A DNA stretch of 60,000 nucleotides from Nematostella vectensis (GCF_932526225.1 NC_064039.1:15742639-15802638), one strand, 5' to 3'; numbered from the stretch's first letter, positions 43,771 to 54,985 are shown. The notes: generated by a model not told the origin, from the sequence alone. Made by a program: numbers and translations.

Positions 43771-46400
43771 AACAACAACAACAACAACATATTTTATTAG
43801 CACCCTCTATTATACAGATATTACTTATTAAATAAGAAAAGGAGAAAAATAATTATAATTTTTATAATTGGGCACCAGCCGCATTAAGAAATAGCATAGC
43901 TAATCGAGCTTAAGCGGCTAGGTCAAGCGGAAAATTGCATGGGTAAACAACATGATACATCAATATAATATCAATACAAACAGAAACGAAAAACAGACGA
44001 CAATAGATGCACGCACAAGAACAAAACACGCACAAGCAAGGGGAGGTCGATTATAGGGATCATTTAAATATAGGAGAGAATCTTAAGTTTGTAAATTACA
44101 ACAATAATAGAGTTAGCTTTTGTAACGATCTAAAAGAGAGCTGATCATTAGTGTCTTGAAACTGGAGCGAGATTCAGATTTATAATCATCCTGAATATCG
44201 TTCCAGATTTTTACACCAAGAAAGCGAATATTAAATTTGCCATAGTTTGTGCGTATCTTAGGCAGGTAATAAGTCTTCCTACTAGCAAGTCTTGTATTAT
44301 ATTGATGTATCCTGTTAATATTTGTGAAAAATGATTTGAAGACAGATGGCAAATGATCTGAATGGAAGTCATACATAAACAGTGCATTGTTAAGATAGAT
44401 TATGTCATGAAGTTTGAGGAGACTAAGTTGGTAGAATAATGGATTTGAAGAGGTCCTAAAATCAGAAAAAGTTAATATTCTAATTGCCCTTTTCTGAAGT
44501 ATAAAAAGGGGCTTAAGAGTAGTTGCATAGGTGTTGCCCCAGGTCACAACTGAGTAAGTTAGAAATGGAAATAATAATGTATAGTAAAGCATTTTTAGGA
44601 CTGAAATATTTACATAATGTCTTATTTTTGAGAGAACACCAATGCAACGTTTAATCTTTTTAGCTATATGCAGTATCTGATATTTCCAGCTAAGATGGGA
44701 GTCAATATATATGCCTAGATATTTGATGTACTTCTCTTTCTTGATGCATTTGCCATTTATCTTAATACTTAGAGTATAATTAGAGATTTTCTGTGGTGGA
44801 TGAAAAATGATGAAGTTTGTTTTATCGATATTTAGAGAGAGCTTATTGGCAGCAAGCCAGCTAGAAACATGAAGAAGATTTTCGTTGATACAGGATTCCA
44901 GAGCAAGCAAACTACTGTTCGAGTAAAATAGGTTAGTGTCATCAGCAAAGATATGAAAATCAAATATACTACTGCATCTATGAAAGTCATTGATATAAAT
45001 AAGAAATAAGAGGGGGCCAAGTACTGAACCCTGTGGGACTCCATGAGTGAGGACAACTTCATCAGATTCTGAATTATTAACTGACACAAATTGCCTTCTA
45101 TTTGACAAGTATGATGAAAACCATTCATTTGCAATTCCACGAATTCCGTAGTGAGCAAGTTTGCTAATAAGAATTTTATGATCAACTGTGTCAAATGCTT
45201 TTGAGAAGTCGAGAAATATCCCACAGGAATACTGGCCCTCCTCTATAGCCCTTTGAATTTTGTCTACAATTAGAAGTGTTGCATGAAAAGTAGTATGATG
45301 CTCTCGGAATCCAAATTGCTTGTCATAGAGAATATTATATTTGTTAATAAAGGCAATAAGTCTTTTATACATTAGTTTCTCCAAGATTTTGTTAAAAATT
45401 GAAAGCAGCGAGATTGGTCTATAATTATCCATGCAGCTAGCTGAATCTTTTTTATGAATTGGAATTGTTTTTGCAATTTTAAACTGATCCGGGACACAGC
45501 CATTACTAAATGAGTGATTGTATAATATTTCCAAGGGTACTGATAAATAGGACTTCAAAAATTTTAGAAGGCAAACTGGGATGCTATAAGGACCTGATGC
45601 CTTGGAGGGATTTAACCCAGAAATAATATCCTCTATCTCAAATGCTGTGACCGGAGAAAGGACAAAACTGTTTACTAGCGGTGGACCAAGGAAGGATTCA
45701 GGACTTCTATCTACATGTGGAATTTTACTAGCAAGCTGACTACCAATTGTAGCAAAAAAGTTATTAAAGGCTATTGCAATAGCTTTGGGGTCTTTGACTG
45801 TCTTATTATTAATGATAAGTTTGGAGGGTTGGTTTGAGCAAGTAGGCTTTGTTGTTATCAATTCCTTAATACCTGACCAAATATTTTTTATATTCTTACT
45901 ATTGGTAGCAAAGTAATTCTGATAGTAGTTCTGTTTGCTAGTTCTAATAAGCTGACTAATCTTATTGCGATAGCATTTGTATTTTGAGAGGTAGTACTCA
46001 CTTCTAGATACAAGATATTTTTTATAGAATTTGTCCTTCAACTTGATTGATGTTATAATGCCCTTGGTAATCCAAGGCTTGGAAAGTGATTTAATCTCCT
46101 TTCTTGCCCGTTTCCTCAGGGGAACATGTTTGTCAATAATAGCAGAAATATTTGAGAAAAAGGATTGAAATATATCGTTAACATTTTTCGATCCATCATT
46201 AGATGGTAGGACATCGATCCAGTTGATGGACTGAATATCTGATAATAATGCTTCTTTATCAAGCTTGGAGAAATCTCGTTTGTACATTTTGTAACTCTGG
46301 GGTAAAGGTGCTAATTTATTAATAATTAAGAAATTAGGAAGATGATCTGTAATTCCAGTAAGTATAGTTATTACCTGCATAATGATCTTTCCAATCATCC
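43771..46400 (-). mobile_element. 5'-truncated LINE, intact RT frame
   Basis: The 3' end at 43771 has the same (AAC)n/(TTG)n tail as the copy at 11165. It contains a 761-codon open frame with no stop. The 5' end lies near 46400, within the end of the endonuclease domain, a standard 5' truncation. Near-identity of its 3' kilobase to the 11-12 kb copy suggests a recently active family. Confidence 0.9.
44113..46398 (-). CDS. LINE ORF2, RT domain and C-terminus
   Basis: Starts inside the endonuclease tail (ITDHLPNFLIINKL), then a linker with RTSKQNYYQNYF. RT motifs: TIPIHKKDSASCMDNYRPIS, GFREHHTT, FLDFSKAFDTVDH, GVPQGSVLGPLLF near residue 453 and FADDTNLFY at 484-487 (catalytic Asp pair). A thumb/C-terminal region ends LLDRYKS. 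The first Met is probably not the native start, because the element is 5'-truncated. No lesion is visible. Without the endonuclease it cannot nick its own target. Confidence 0.9.
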   Translation of the reverse strand: MIGKIIMQVITILTGITDHLPNFLIINKLAPLPQSYKMYKRDFSKLDKEALLSDIQSINWIDVLPSNDGSKNVNDIFQSFFSNISAIIDKHVPLRKRARKEIKSLSKPWITKGIITSIKLKDKFYKKYLVSRSEYYLSKYKCYRNKISQLIRTSKQNYYQNYFATNSKNIKNIWSGIKELITTKPTCSNQPSKLIINNKTVKDPKAIAIAFNNFFATIGSQLASKIPHVDRSPESFLGPPLVNSFVLSPVTAFEIEDIISGLNPSKASGPYSIPVCLLKFLKSYLSVPLEILYNHSFSNGCVPDQFKIAKTIPIHKKDSASCMDNYRPISLLSIFNKILEKLMYKRLIAFINKYNILYDKQFGFREHHTTFHATLLIVDKIQRAIEEGQYSCGIFLDFSKAFDTVDHKILISKLAHYGIRGIANEWFSSYLSNRRQFVSVNNSESDEVVLTHGVPQGSVLGPLLFLIYINDFHRCSSIFDFHIFADDTNLFYSNSSLLALESCINENLLHVSSWLAANKLSLNIDKTNFIIFHPPQKISNYTLSIKINGKCIKKEKYIKYLGIYIDSHLSWKYQILHIAKKIKRCIGVLSKIRHYVNISVLKMLYYTLLFPFLTYSVVTWGNTYATTLKPLFILQKRAIRILTFSDFRTSSNPLFYQLSLLKLHDIIYLNNALFMYDFHSDHLPSVFKSFFTNINRIHQYNTRLASRKTYYLPKIRTNYGKFNIRFLGVKIWNDIQDDYKSESRSSFKTLMISSLLDRYKS

Positions 46401-47140
46401 CACTGCATCAATCAACCAGTGGTCTTGAAGTAAGCATCATTTAAGAACTGTGTCTGTTTCGTTTTCGTTAGTTTAAACAAATATAAAGGTTAACATATTG
46501 TTAAATGCACTTTGTAATTACAGGGGAACCCAATACTCATTGATCACCATTGTAAATTGAGATTGATTACAACAGTTATTAATTTGATTAATTCTGGAAT
46601 AAAATGTTATTACCATATGTCAGTATCAACTAATATGTAAGTGTAAAGACTTAAATTAGATTTGCAACTAAGGTTGAGGTTATTGGCCATAAAATATGGA
46701 GAAACCTTGCAGCAATTGGACCTTGCTCTTGGGAGGGTCATTAACTGGCAGGTTGCTAAACATAATAAGAAATCTGAGCAAGGCTGCAAAAATGTCATCT
46801 TGAAATTTAGTTTCCGAATAGTGAACATTGATGCAAGGCAACTCCCATTGATTCGTAGAGGGCTGATGAAGTATCCCCCATCTGCTGGAACGTGGGCCAA
46901 AAACATTCACAAAATGACAAGAAGCTGTTTATCATTCGTAGAAGATCCAAAACCTAGAAAAAAAAATTCAGAATGGTTTCTTGTCCCTATGACAAACCAT
47001 GTTTGATTAGTCCACAGAGAAGTTGTTGGAAGTTTTACTCAATATTCTCTAGATGAACTTTGAGCAACATGAAGGATGTAGTTAGAATAGGATACTTTCA
47101 CTAATGTTTTGAATACATTTTCTTCACCATAAAGCTTAAA
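46401..47140. other. no recognised gene
   Basis: A plus-strand ORF at 46662-47006 has ordinary composition but no motif and an overlapping minus ORF. I do not support it as a gene. Confidence 0.3.
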
Positions 47141-47145
47141 CACGA

Positions 47146-47248
47146 ACGCGCGCTATAAAAGGGATCGCTCCGCCCCCTTTATGCATACTAATCAGTATCC
47201 AACATGGCGGCTGGTCGCGTTATCAAAGGGGAGAAAGAGCTCGAATAA
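47146..47248 (+). promoter_or_regulatory. TATA-type promoter with short ORF
   Basis: TATAAAA at 47154-47160 sits in CGCGCGCTATAAAAGGGAT, followed by a GC-rich stretch and, 50 bp on, ATGGCGGCTGGTCGC at 47204. That ATG opens only 14 codons (MAAGRVIKGEKELE), unless spliced. Promoter role is inferred from the sequence. Confidence 0.4.
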
Positions 47249-49213
47249 AGCATAATTAAAACAACTTTTTATTAGCCAATAAAGCTCCAACTTAATAATT
47301 AAGGTGGTTCTGTTGCATGTATAGTATTTTTTGTCTTCGACATGCTGTAATAATACGGCATTTTCCGTCTTTTTTGTTGTGAATGGAGGCTGCTTTTTGA
47401 AATTCGCGCCATTTTCCCAGTGTCAATCAATCCTTTTTGCTCCAGGCTCACTCTTTTCCTTCCTCCGAGCCTCCACTCAGTTTGTTATTGTGGATAGCAG
47501 ATTCAACTAAAAGAACAGTCGCAAAAAATATAGAGACCAAAGCCAGAAATTCGGTCTTTGGGTCAATCCATACGGCCATTTGCAATGGTGGCGAAATCCT
47601 TTTGAGATCGAAGCACCCTGTTCAACATAGAGCTTTCTACAGGAGACGAAGGTCGACTTAATAGAATTAAGGATCAACAGAAAGATTGCAAATCCCGTCT
47701 TGGTCCATCAAAGGAAACCTCAACGACACAGAAGTCCGATTTGCTTGAAGCACTACTCACAAACCTCGAGTAATCAACAACTGATATGTATACTTATTCA
47801 CGCTGAGGTTCCTCCCTCCTTACAAGCAACTCAACCCTTCAGTCCTTTTAAATAGCTATTTTTTAAATCCCAGGAAGCCAGTCCGATGAATTTATCTATT
47901 CACTAAGTTTATTCTATTTAAAGAAACGAAAAGGAAGTGTTCGTTTTGTAGTCTTTGTTTTGACCCGCAAAGCATTGCATTTTGTAGACAGGGCCACTCT
48001 GCAAGCGTGCAGATGCAATGTGTTTGCGATGACTCCATGAAGTGGATAAACTCGCCAACTATGTCATCTGGAAGTGTGGTGAAAAACTATGTCAAAATTA
48101 GGTAAGATGTTTTTGTATCTTTCCTCATAATTTTGAAATGTCATGTAAGCTTACATAATTAAAGACTACAATAGAATTATTATATTGTCTATACTGTTCA
48201 GAATGATGCTTCATGGCCTTGAATCAACTGATCACAGAGATCAGTCTAAATCTAAAATAGACAGCAGGCCATGTTAGGACCTACTATCAAATAGAAGCCC
48301 TTCTCCATATACCCAGCTTCCTAAAATGTGTATCTTTACAAAATACTTTTCATCATGATGCAGTACAACACATCTCGGTTTATGTACATATTGAATATAC
48401 TAAATTGGTGTGTTATTTCTGTAGTTCATGACACATCTTACCTATACAAATATTTTGTGTAACTATCCAATAACAAAGGCAATTTTCCTAATCATGCAGT
48501 TTATTTTTCCATCATTGTGAAAACATTTACAAAAGATGAAACAATAAACAATCTATACAAGGGTTTTCTGATTACTATATTTTGAGAAAAGGGAACAGGG
48601 CCCCATACCCCTAACTTTCCTGCTTGGAATTGATAGTTCCATCTAATATTAGGAAAATGCAGATAATATAATCAAGATGATTTGATGCATCCTTGAAAAT
48701 ACAAACTAACATCCCCATTTCTCTCATAATCTGGATTAGCCTCCACTTCACATCTTACTTCCTCCTTGAGACTTTGAGACTGCCTCCACTACAATACCAA
48801 TTGACCAGGACATATTTTGTCTTGTAATGCACTGTCATCAGTGTTGGTTTATATATGATAACAGTGTTAGGATGACTATAGGCATGCTGCCTAATCAACT
48901 CAAACAACAAGTAGTTCTTATTAATGGTTTTCATTTTTTTATTTCATTGGATTACAGTATATTTGGGGAAAATCTTCAGGTACAGTGGTTACATACTTAC
49001 TCACATTCTTTTCTATTGTGTTTCTATTGTTAACTTCATAGATTAGTCTGTGCATGTAAAGCACACTTGATCATGCCTAATCCAGGTATTTACAATAAAC
49101 AAATATGAGATGCAACTGCCTTGAAGGCTACCATTCTGTTGTAAACCAATTTGCACCTAAGATGCTGTCATTCTCCTATCTTGGACTCCTTGCCAGGTTA
49201 TCATATATAAAAT
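47249..49213. other. intergenic, no gene recognised
   Basis: No ORF with visible domain or codon support. AT-rich from about 48100 on. Confidence 0.35.
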
Positions 49214-49358
49214 TTAAATACTGTGCAGCATCGGCATTCTTCCTTTGTGACTAATAACTCGAGCGAACAGTTCGATCACTCGCACCTGGTAAAATTGAGA
49301 ATGAATCACCATGAGCAGTTGGCCGTTACGAAACTTCAAAACAACAATATACAAATAC

Positions 49359-49619
49359 CTACCATGTGGAAATACCTTGCTCCCTTGAAAATCTTCGGAG
49401 GAGTTCCTCTTCTTGCTCATTCTCCTCGCGGAGTTGCTGCTCGTATTCAGCAGCCTCTTGCTCGTTTGGGACGGGATCAAGACTTTCGTCGTAGCCATGA
49501 AATTCACTATCCAAAAGCTCGTGTTGTGATTCAAGAAGCTCCGACTCTGAGTCAAAACTAGAGCTTTGGGATAACTCTCCGCTTTCTGAAATACTGCGCT
49601 GCCTTGTTGACGAAGCCAT
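49359..49619 (-). CDS. acidic ORF, possible first exon
   Basis: 86 codons starting MASSTRQRSISESGELSQSS, rich in Ser and Glu, then EAAEYEQQLREENEQEEELL and RRFSREQG. A donor-like CAAG|GTATTT lies near 49370, so this may be a first coding exon cut off from later exons. The layout resembles the acidic N-terminus of P2X7-tail-like multicopy proteins of cnidarians (weak inference). No downstream exon was found. Confidence 0.4.
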   Translation of the reverse strand: MASSTRQRSISESGELSQSSSFDSESELLESQHELLDSEFHGYDESLDPVPNEQEAAEYEQQLREENEQEEELLRRFSREQGISTW

Positions 49620-49679
49620 AAGATTTTAGTGTCGAGATAAATTAAATTCTTTCAGTATTTTCAACTAGAAGCGGCGTCT

Positions 49680-49945
49680 GAGCTCGCGAAGCGTATTGAG
49701 TATGTGACGGAGAAAGAGCATCGAATTCGCAGGCTCAAGAGATCAAGAGCGATCAGACCAAAACAATGAAGGACGTAAAAACGATGTTTTAAATGCCATA
49801 ATTCACGCGCCCAAATTCACTAATTAAATAGATTATGCACTTGAAGTATACATTGAAGATGTAGGAAGGACTCGAAGTTAATAGAAGCTTAAAAATACAA
49901 GTCTAAATCTGGTCATAAGCGAACTTTAAACCTTAAACACGCTTC
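49680..49945. repeat. segment homologous to 54715-54985
   Basis: Shares AAGCGTATTGAGTATGTGAC, a block like AATGAAGGACGTAAA about 80 bp on, and TCATAAGCGAACTTTAA about 226 bp on with the segment at 54715. Between these blocks it is diverged. Confidence 0.6.
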
Positions 49946-50189
49946 CGTTTGCGTTACTTCAAGCACATGTTTGGGGTATGTTGCATAAGTTTTTGGCGCA
50001 ATTCTTAAGCGTTTATGTCTCTCTTATTTGCTGTTTTTCAAGAAATTCCTGGGCTAGCCCAAAATTTAAGCCTTTTCCCTATCTGCTTCGGGAATAGCAT
50101 CCGAACGTGTCTTTCGCCAGTACGACTTTTTGCCTGCAACCCCTGTAAGGCCTTAGTGCTCATTTTTAGCCTTCTCGCCACATTTGTTT

Positions 50190-50716
50190 TTAAACGTTTT
50201 TTTTTTTACCAACACTGTTACCCGAAACAAAACTTGCTGCGATATGGTTGGCTATTATATCGTCACTCCGTTTGTCTTTTACAGAAGACATGGCCTCTGA
50301 AATATCCTCCAAAGCAGCATTTGCAATTGCAATGTCGTCTTGCGTTTTGGAACTCGTGTAAACACCAGCTGACTCACGATATGAACGTGTACGTAGGCTT
50401 TCCATCAGTTCCTTAAGCAGAAAAGCTTTTTACTCCGAGAATAGGGTAGGGCTTCTTTTACTTTATCCAGAGCTTGTTTTTTGTTAACTCTATTCCCAAA
50501 ACCGGATTCTTTTCCAAAGTGGCTTGCATTGCTTTCCTTACTTTGCCTTTCCTGACTCTTATACAGGCGCCATTTTGCTCGCTGTTCCGCGGATGATCGA
50601 CTTGGATCCTTAGATTTTCTTTTCTTTCTGTTGCACAAAATCTCCTCCGTGTTTCGCTTGAAATACTCTTTCACTGATTCCCTTCTCTTTTTAAGTCTCC
50701 GTTTCCGAGATGTCAT
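50190..50716 (-). pseudogene. basic transposon-like protein, frameshifted
   Basis: ATG at 50716 opens MTSRKRRLKKRRESVKEYFK and continues SRSSAEQRAKWRLYKSQ, then GFGNRVNKKQALDKVKEALP. A one-base shift in an A-run near 50420 moves the reading to KAFLLKELMESLRTRSYRES and on to IANHIAASFVSGNSV. The GFxNRxxKKxALDKV block recurs in multicopy, transposon-associated genes of cnidarians and fish (recollection, not checked). Function unknown. Confidence 0.5.
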
Positions 50717-50754
50717 TGTTAAAAGAAGTTTGCAAATTTGTAGAATTTAAAGCA

Positions 50755-50945
50755 ATGCAGTAAAAATGCAAAAAGCAGCAAAAAAGGCCAAGCAAAAAAG
50801 CAGCGTGAAAAGGCAACTCGAAAAGGCAACGCGATAAGGCAACGCGAAAAAGGCAGCATGAAAAAGCAGCACAAAAGGCAATGAAGCAGGCGGTAAAATG
50901 CAACACAGGTGCATGGTATATCTAAACGCAACGCTTAAACGCAAC
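50755..50945. repeat. degenerate ~13-bp minisatellite
   Basis: Repeats of GGCAACGCGAAAA and variants such as AAGGCAACTCG and AAAGCAGCATG. It explains three overlapping hydrophobic ORFs on the minus strand, which I do not support. Confidence 0.7.
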
Positions 50946-51490
50946 GCAAAAACTTGAAAACCTGTTTGGTATACAGCATAGTGACAAAACTAAAGACAGA
51001 AAATTTAACTTATATAATGTTATTATTTAGTTGTAAAATCAATGTGCATTTTGTAAATAAATTTTAATCACTGATTTTATAATTTAGAACAAGGAAAATA
51101 CAACTTATTATTTGTGTAGCTCTACTGGAATTTTTCTGGCTTTTTGTTTTATTTTTTTTTCATGACGATGAAATAACACACACTACGCTAAAATGTAAAT
51201 AATGTGTTTGTCAATAAAAAAATGCATTTTAATTTGAAATTGCATTTTAATGTAGCGCGTTCAGTACTATTTTTAGTTATTTAATCCTTTTTTTCTTCGT
51301 GTTAGGTGGAAGCTTCTAACAAAATGCCATTATGTAATTAATCTACCCTAAGAGATCTATCAACTTGCCAAAAATCAAATTGCTACATCAAGGCGATAAT
51401 TTATTTTTCTTCAGAAACGAACAATTTTTAAGCTGGTTGTCAATTGGGTAGCAACACTGTGCACATAGCCCCAACAGCTTTATGATTTAA
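50946..51490. other. intergenic, no gene recognised
   Basis: AT-rich, no feature. Confidence 0.4.
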
Positions 51491-51493
51491 ACA

Positions 51494-51633
51494 CCGCGCG
51501 CTATAAAAGGAAGGAACCCTGGTTTCCTCCGAAAAATCTGTCAATGAAATCAGTTGAGTCTAGACTTTAAAGCGTGCGGACGTGTCTCAGGGAGCTCCCG
51601 ACAAACCAGAAAATGAGTCGAGCTACATTGCAA
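51494..51633 (+). promoter_or_regulatory. TATA-type promoter and short first exon
   Basis: TATAAAA at 51502-51508 lies in CCGCGCGCTATAAAAGGAAG. About 105 bp downstream ATGAGTCGAGCTACATTGCAA (51613-51633) is followed at once by a strong donor GTAAGT. It could be the start of a plus-strand spliced gene, but no second exon was found and a minus-strand pseudogene occupies the next 3 kb. Confidence 0.4.
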
Positions 51634-52299
51634 GTAAGTAAAAATTTGGTCTTTTTGTTATTAGAAACGTATTAAAATGCATCGGTATCTGTAGCATAAA
51701 AAGTACAATGTTTTTCAGCAGAAAATACATATCTCAATCGTAAATAGAAATAATTTTCTCCCCCTTTTACGCGAGTGCTAAAGTTTCCCTTCGGACTTCA
51801 TGTTTGGTGGCTTTCTTGTTTGGTGGCTTTCTTTCGTCAATAAATCCACAAAATTGTCGAAAAAAGAGAAACGGGTAGGTCCTTCTCTCTTTCTTATTTC
51901 AATCTCTTACGGGTTTTAGATAACCGACGACGTGAATGTAAACAAACGAGCGCACAACTTCATTTGTGTCACTCGTATTTCGCTTCTAAGTCCAAGTGCT
52001 TTTTGGCACGGCAGTTGTACATTTGTCAAAGACTTTATCTGCTTATGAAGTGCTTTACTCAATGTTTACCCTGGTTGCATCGATTTTCTCGTATGGTATT
52101 CATAATAACCATTCCGCTTCTCAGTGAAAAAAAATGGCATTCGAGTTTTGTTAGGCAATGCATAAAATCTTCTAAAAATAGAATAAGTTAATGCCTGTAA
52201 AAACATTGATTGTTGCACTTAGATCATGTGTTGAAAATAAAGCGAATATAATAATTGCTTTTCTTCCTTTTTTTTACTTTTGACCTATTTACATTTCAA
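51634..52299. other. no recognised gene
   Basis: AT-rich. The plus-strand ORF at 51964-52191 has no motif. It may be intron of a plus-strand transcript starting at 51613. Confidence 0.3.
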
Positions 52300-54409
52300 T
52301 CACAGATCTTTAAAGTGTACAAATTTTGAAGCCCAAGTTCCGAGCCTCGTTTGCTGTACCGGGGAGGCCTGCCTTGTCTCTCTCAGCAAAAAGGTGTTAT
52401 TCAGAGCCTCACAAATCTTTTCATATGCTGTTGAACCTGAAAATAAGAGACAAACCAAGTAAAACATATATTTTTTTTTCTAAAACTTGATAGATCCATA
52501 ATTCTAGTCACCTTTAGTGAGCCATAACTTCTCTGAGTGGAGTTTGCCATGTGCACACTTGTTAAACAAGTTGTTTGGGATATTATTGTGGATATTCAAA
52601 ACATGGTACTGGAATGCTTTGAACTTAGCCACAATAATATCCCCCATCTTTGCGGTTGTAGACATTACTGCCCAGTAGAAGTGGTTTACACATGCCTTCC
52701 TCCAGCGCCCAATCGCCTCACAACCCTTCTCCTTTGACAGCTTTATAAGCACTTTCTGAATCTCTAATAGATATATTGAGTGTACAATTACTTGAGTATT
52801 GTCATTTTCCTCCTTTTTGTGTATGTGTATGTGTTTAAGTTTGTATCTCACTTTTTTCCTATATGCCATAGATCAAAGAAGTGGTCAATTACAGGCTTGC
52901 CAAAGTCTCTGCAAACTTTAGGACACTCCTCTCATCCATTTTGCTATTTTAGTATGTCGATCAGAGACGAAGGCCTTGATGATCATAGAAGTCCCCAAGA
53001 GGAATGTCAGAGCTCTCTGGTGCCCTTCAACTCCATGGCAGTATTGCTCCCGGTTTCATTTGCCTGATAATTAAATATAATGATTAATAAACCACAGCAT
53101 AGATAAACTTGATAAATTGTAAACTTCATGGGTTATGTAATATAGACTACCTGAACAATAACAATTTGGATGATATATCCAACTGTGCAGCAGAAGATGG
53201 TGTATGTGCAGTACTTGGCTGAATGGCCCATGCTGTCATGCCGACCATCCCCTGCTACAACAACTTCCTTGTTAGACAGCTCACTTATGACCTTGGTCAT
53301 GAAAGATTTCCAGAATTTATGGACGCAATCCCTCTTGGATTTCTATTTTGGGTAAGCATTTTGACCCCCCTCCCCCCGGAATATTCCTGGGTGTTTGCCC
53401 CCCCCCTCCCCAGAATTTTCTGGAACTACACAATCATAAGACTTTGATAAATATGAAACTATACCTTGGGTTATTTGCTGCTGTTTCATCATCTCCTGCT
53501 CTGTGGTACTGCTCCTCTATCAGCTCTAGTCTCCACTCTGGGTCACCTCTGTCATCTTCCTCATCTTCGCTTCCATCCTCTTCATTGCAGCTTTCCACCT
53601 CCATCTCTGCTTCATCATTGTCCTGTTCAATGTCATTGATATCATATTGGGTCTCTGCAACAAAAACAACAACAAAACATTGGAGTTGTGAGTATTTGTT
53701 ATAATTTTTGTTTATCTCATTTCATTCATAATTGAAGTTTAGAACTAACCTAAACTGACAAGATCTGGGACAGTGTCCATAAATGACCTAGCCCATCTCT
53801 CCTGGTTTGAATGCAGTGAAAGTTTTAATTTTCTCACACTTCTCTGAAGACTTTTTTTTTCTTTTCGACGCACCTTACATTGGGAACATCGATTTGCCTT
53901 AGGAGCCTACAAAAAAGTTCCAAAAAATTTAGAACTTTTACACAGAGTTGGATTTGGCAGGAGGGTACTACAGTTCTAGGGTCATACTTCTCCCCTACTT
54001 CATAAATTCTGTACAGATGAACGATTAGTATTATACTTACTCTGTCTGTTGGGGCCTGAGAGGAGGCTTTGATTTCAATATTCAGCAGTTCCAAGCGTGT
54101 AGCTGCTCTGGGAGGCATGGTCGTTGCATTTATGGGTGTGTCTTCTGCTAGGGCGGGTGGGTCTATGGGGTGAGATCCTTGTGAAGTAATGGTATTGATT
54201 AGCGCATCTCCAAGTGGGGCCGGTGGGTCTACCGGGTGGGGTTCTTGGAGGTGCAAGTTATCAGTTGACATGTCTCCAGCTGGGGCAGGTTGGTCTATGG
54301 GGAGGGTTTCTAAGGGGGGAATCGTTTCAGTTGGTGTGTCTTCAGCTGAGGCGGGTAGGTCAAAGGTAGAGACCGTGGAAGATGTGGTGGCAGATTCATG
54401 AGCTCGCAC
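52300..54409 (-). pseudogene. transposase-like multi-exon gene, decayed
   Basis: Minus-strand exons with GT-AG borders: 54409-54041 (Pro/Thr-rich), 53906-53750 (CSQCKVRRKEK), 53654-53465 (very acidic), 53342-53151 (AGDGRHDSMGHSAKYCTYTI), 53063-52866 (FVSDRHTKIAKWM, then DHFFDLWHI), 52762-52512 (KLSKEKGCEAIGRWRKAC, then FNKCAHGKL) and 52436-52300 (STAYEKICEALNN to TGA). Phases agree at several joins. The spaced Asp motifs look like an RNase-H-fold transposase core (Kolobok-like is my best guess). Two frameshifts in exon 53063-52866 make it a pseudogene. The 54409 end is an acceptor, so a first exon lies further upstream. Confidence 0.7.
53370..53420. repeat. C-rich tracts in an intron
   Basis: Two runs (CCCCCCTCCCCCC and GCCCCCCCCCTCCCC types) in the ~120-bp intron between the acidic exon and the DGRHDSM exon. 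The minus-strand transcript would be G-rich directly before the acceptor, which would weaken splicing (inference). Confidence 0.5.
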
Positions 54410-54714
54410 CTAGAAAATAATTAAGAATTGAGTTCAGAAAGCCATCAAAAGAACATACAATCAGATAGCCAATGTAACACGTGAGAGCGAAAATATGTTT
54501 TCTCAAGGATTTCAGACATTTTGAATTAAAATACTTCCTGCTTTTAAAGAACTTCCTGCTTTAAAAAACCTTTTTTAATTGACTAGAGTAATTTATTAAA
54601 TTTTAAAATTTTTGAACAACGCATCGAGATACGGTCATTTTAAATGCGATAAAAGCGAAAAGTTATAGGAGTTATCTTATGTTTATCTCTTTCGAGTAAG
54701 TAAATTAGCCATGT
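54410..54714. other. upstream of transposase-like pseudogene
   Basis: Intron or promoter of the minus-strand pseudogene; acceptor TTATTTTCTAG at its left edge. No exon identified. Confidence 0.35.
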
Positions 54715-54985
54715 CCTCCAAAAGCGTATTGAGTATGTGACGTCACGTCCTGGTTAGTTTGACATTTTGACAGGTGCAAGGTAACCAGGTCAAAGGGACA
54801 CGGCAAATCAATGGCGGACGTAAACCTACAATATTTAATGAAAATTTCTACATGGTTCCACTATCATTTACAGCAATCTGACTAGACCAGTGCTTAGATA
54901 AGGTATCTTGCTTAGTATCTAGCAAATTTACGGCTTTCTAGGAGGTTTGATCATAAGCGAACTTTAAGCGGAAGTTTCCTGACGT
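54715..54985. repeat. segment homologous to 49680-49945
   Basis: Shares the same three spaced blocks: AAGCGTATTGAGTATGTGACG, AATGGCGGACGTAAAC and TCATAAGCGAACTTTAA at about 0, +89 and +229 bp. In both places the segment lies upstream of a minus-strand ORF. Confidence 0.6.

Noticed and set aside
46662-47006. 114-codon plus-strand ORF
   Set aside because: No recognisable motif, overlapped by two minus-strand ORFs, AT-rich context and no splice signals that extend it.
50691-50944. Hydrophobic Cys/Phe/Leu-rich ORFs that look like membrane proteins
   Set aside because: They are translations of a ~13-bp minisatellite.
53223-53447. Plus-strand ORF with DLGHERFPEFMDAI
   Set aside because: Antisense of the DGRHDSM exon; the minus strand has the family motifs and splice sites.
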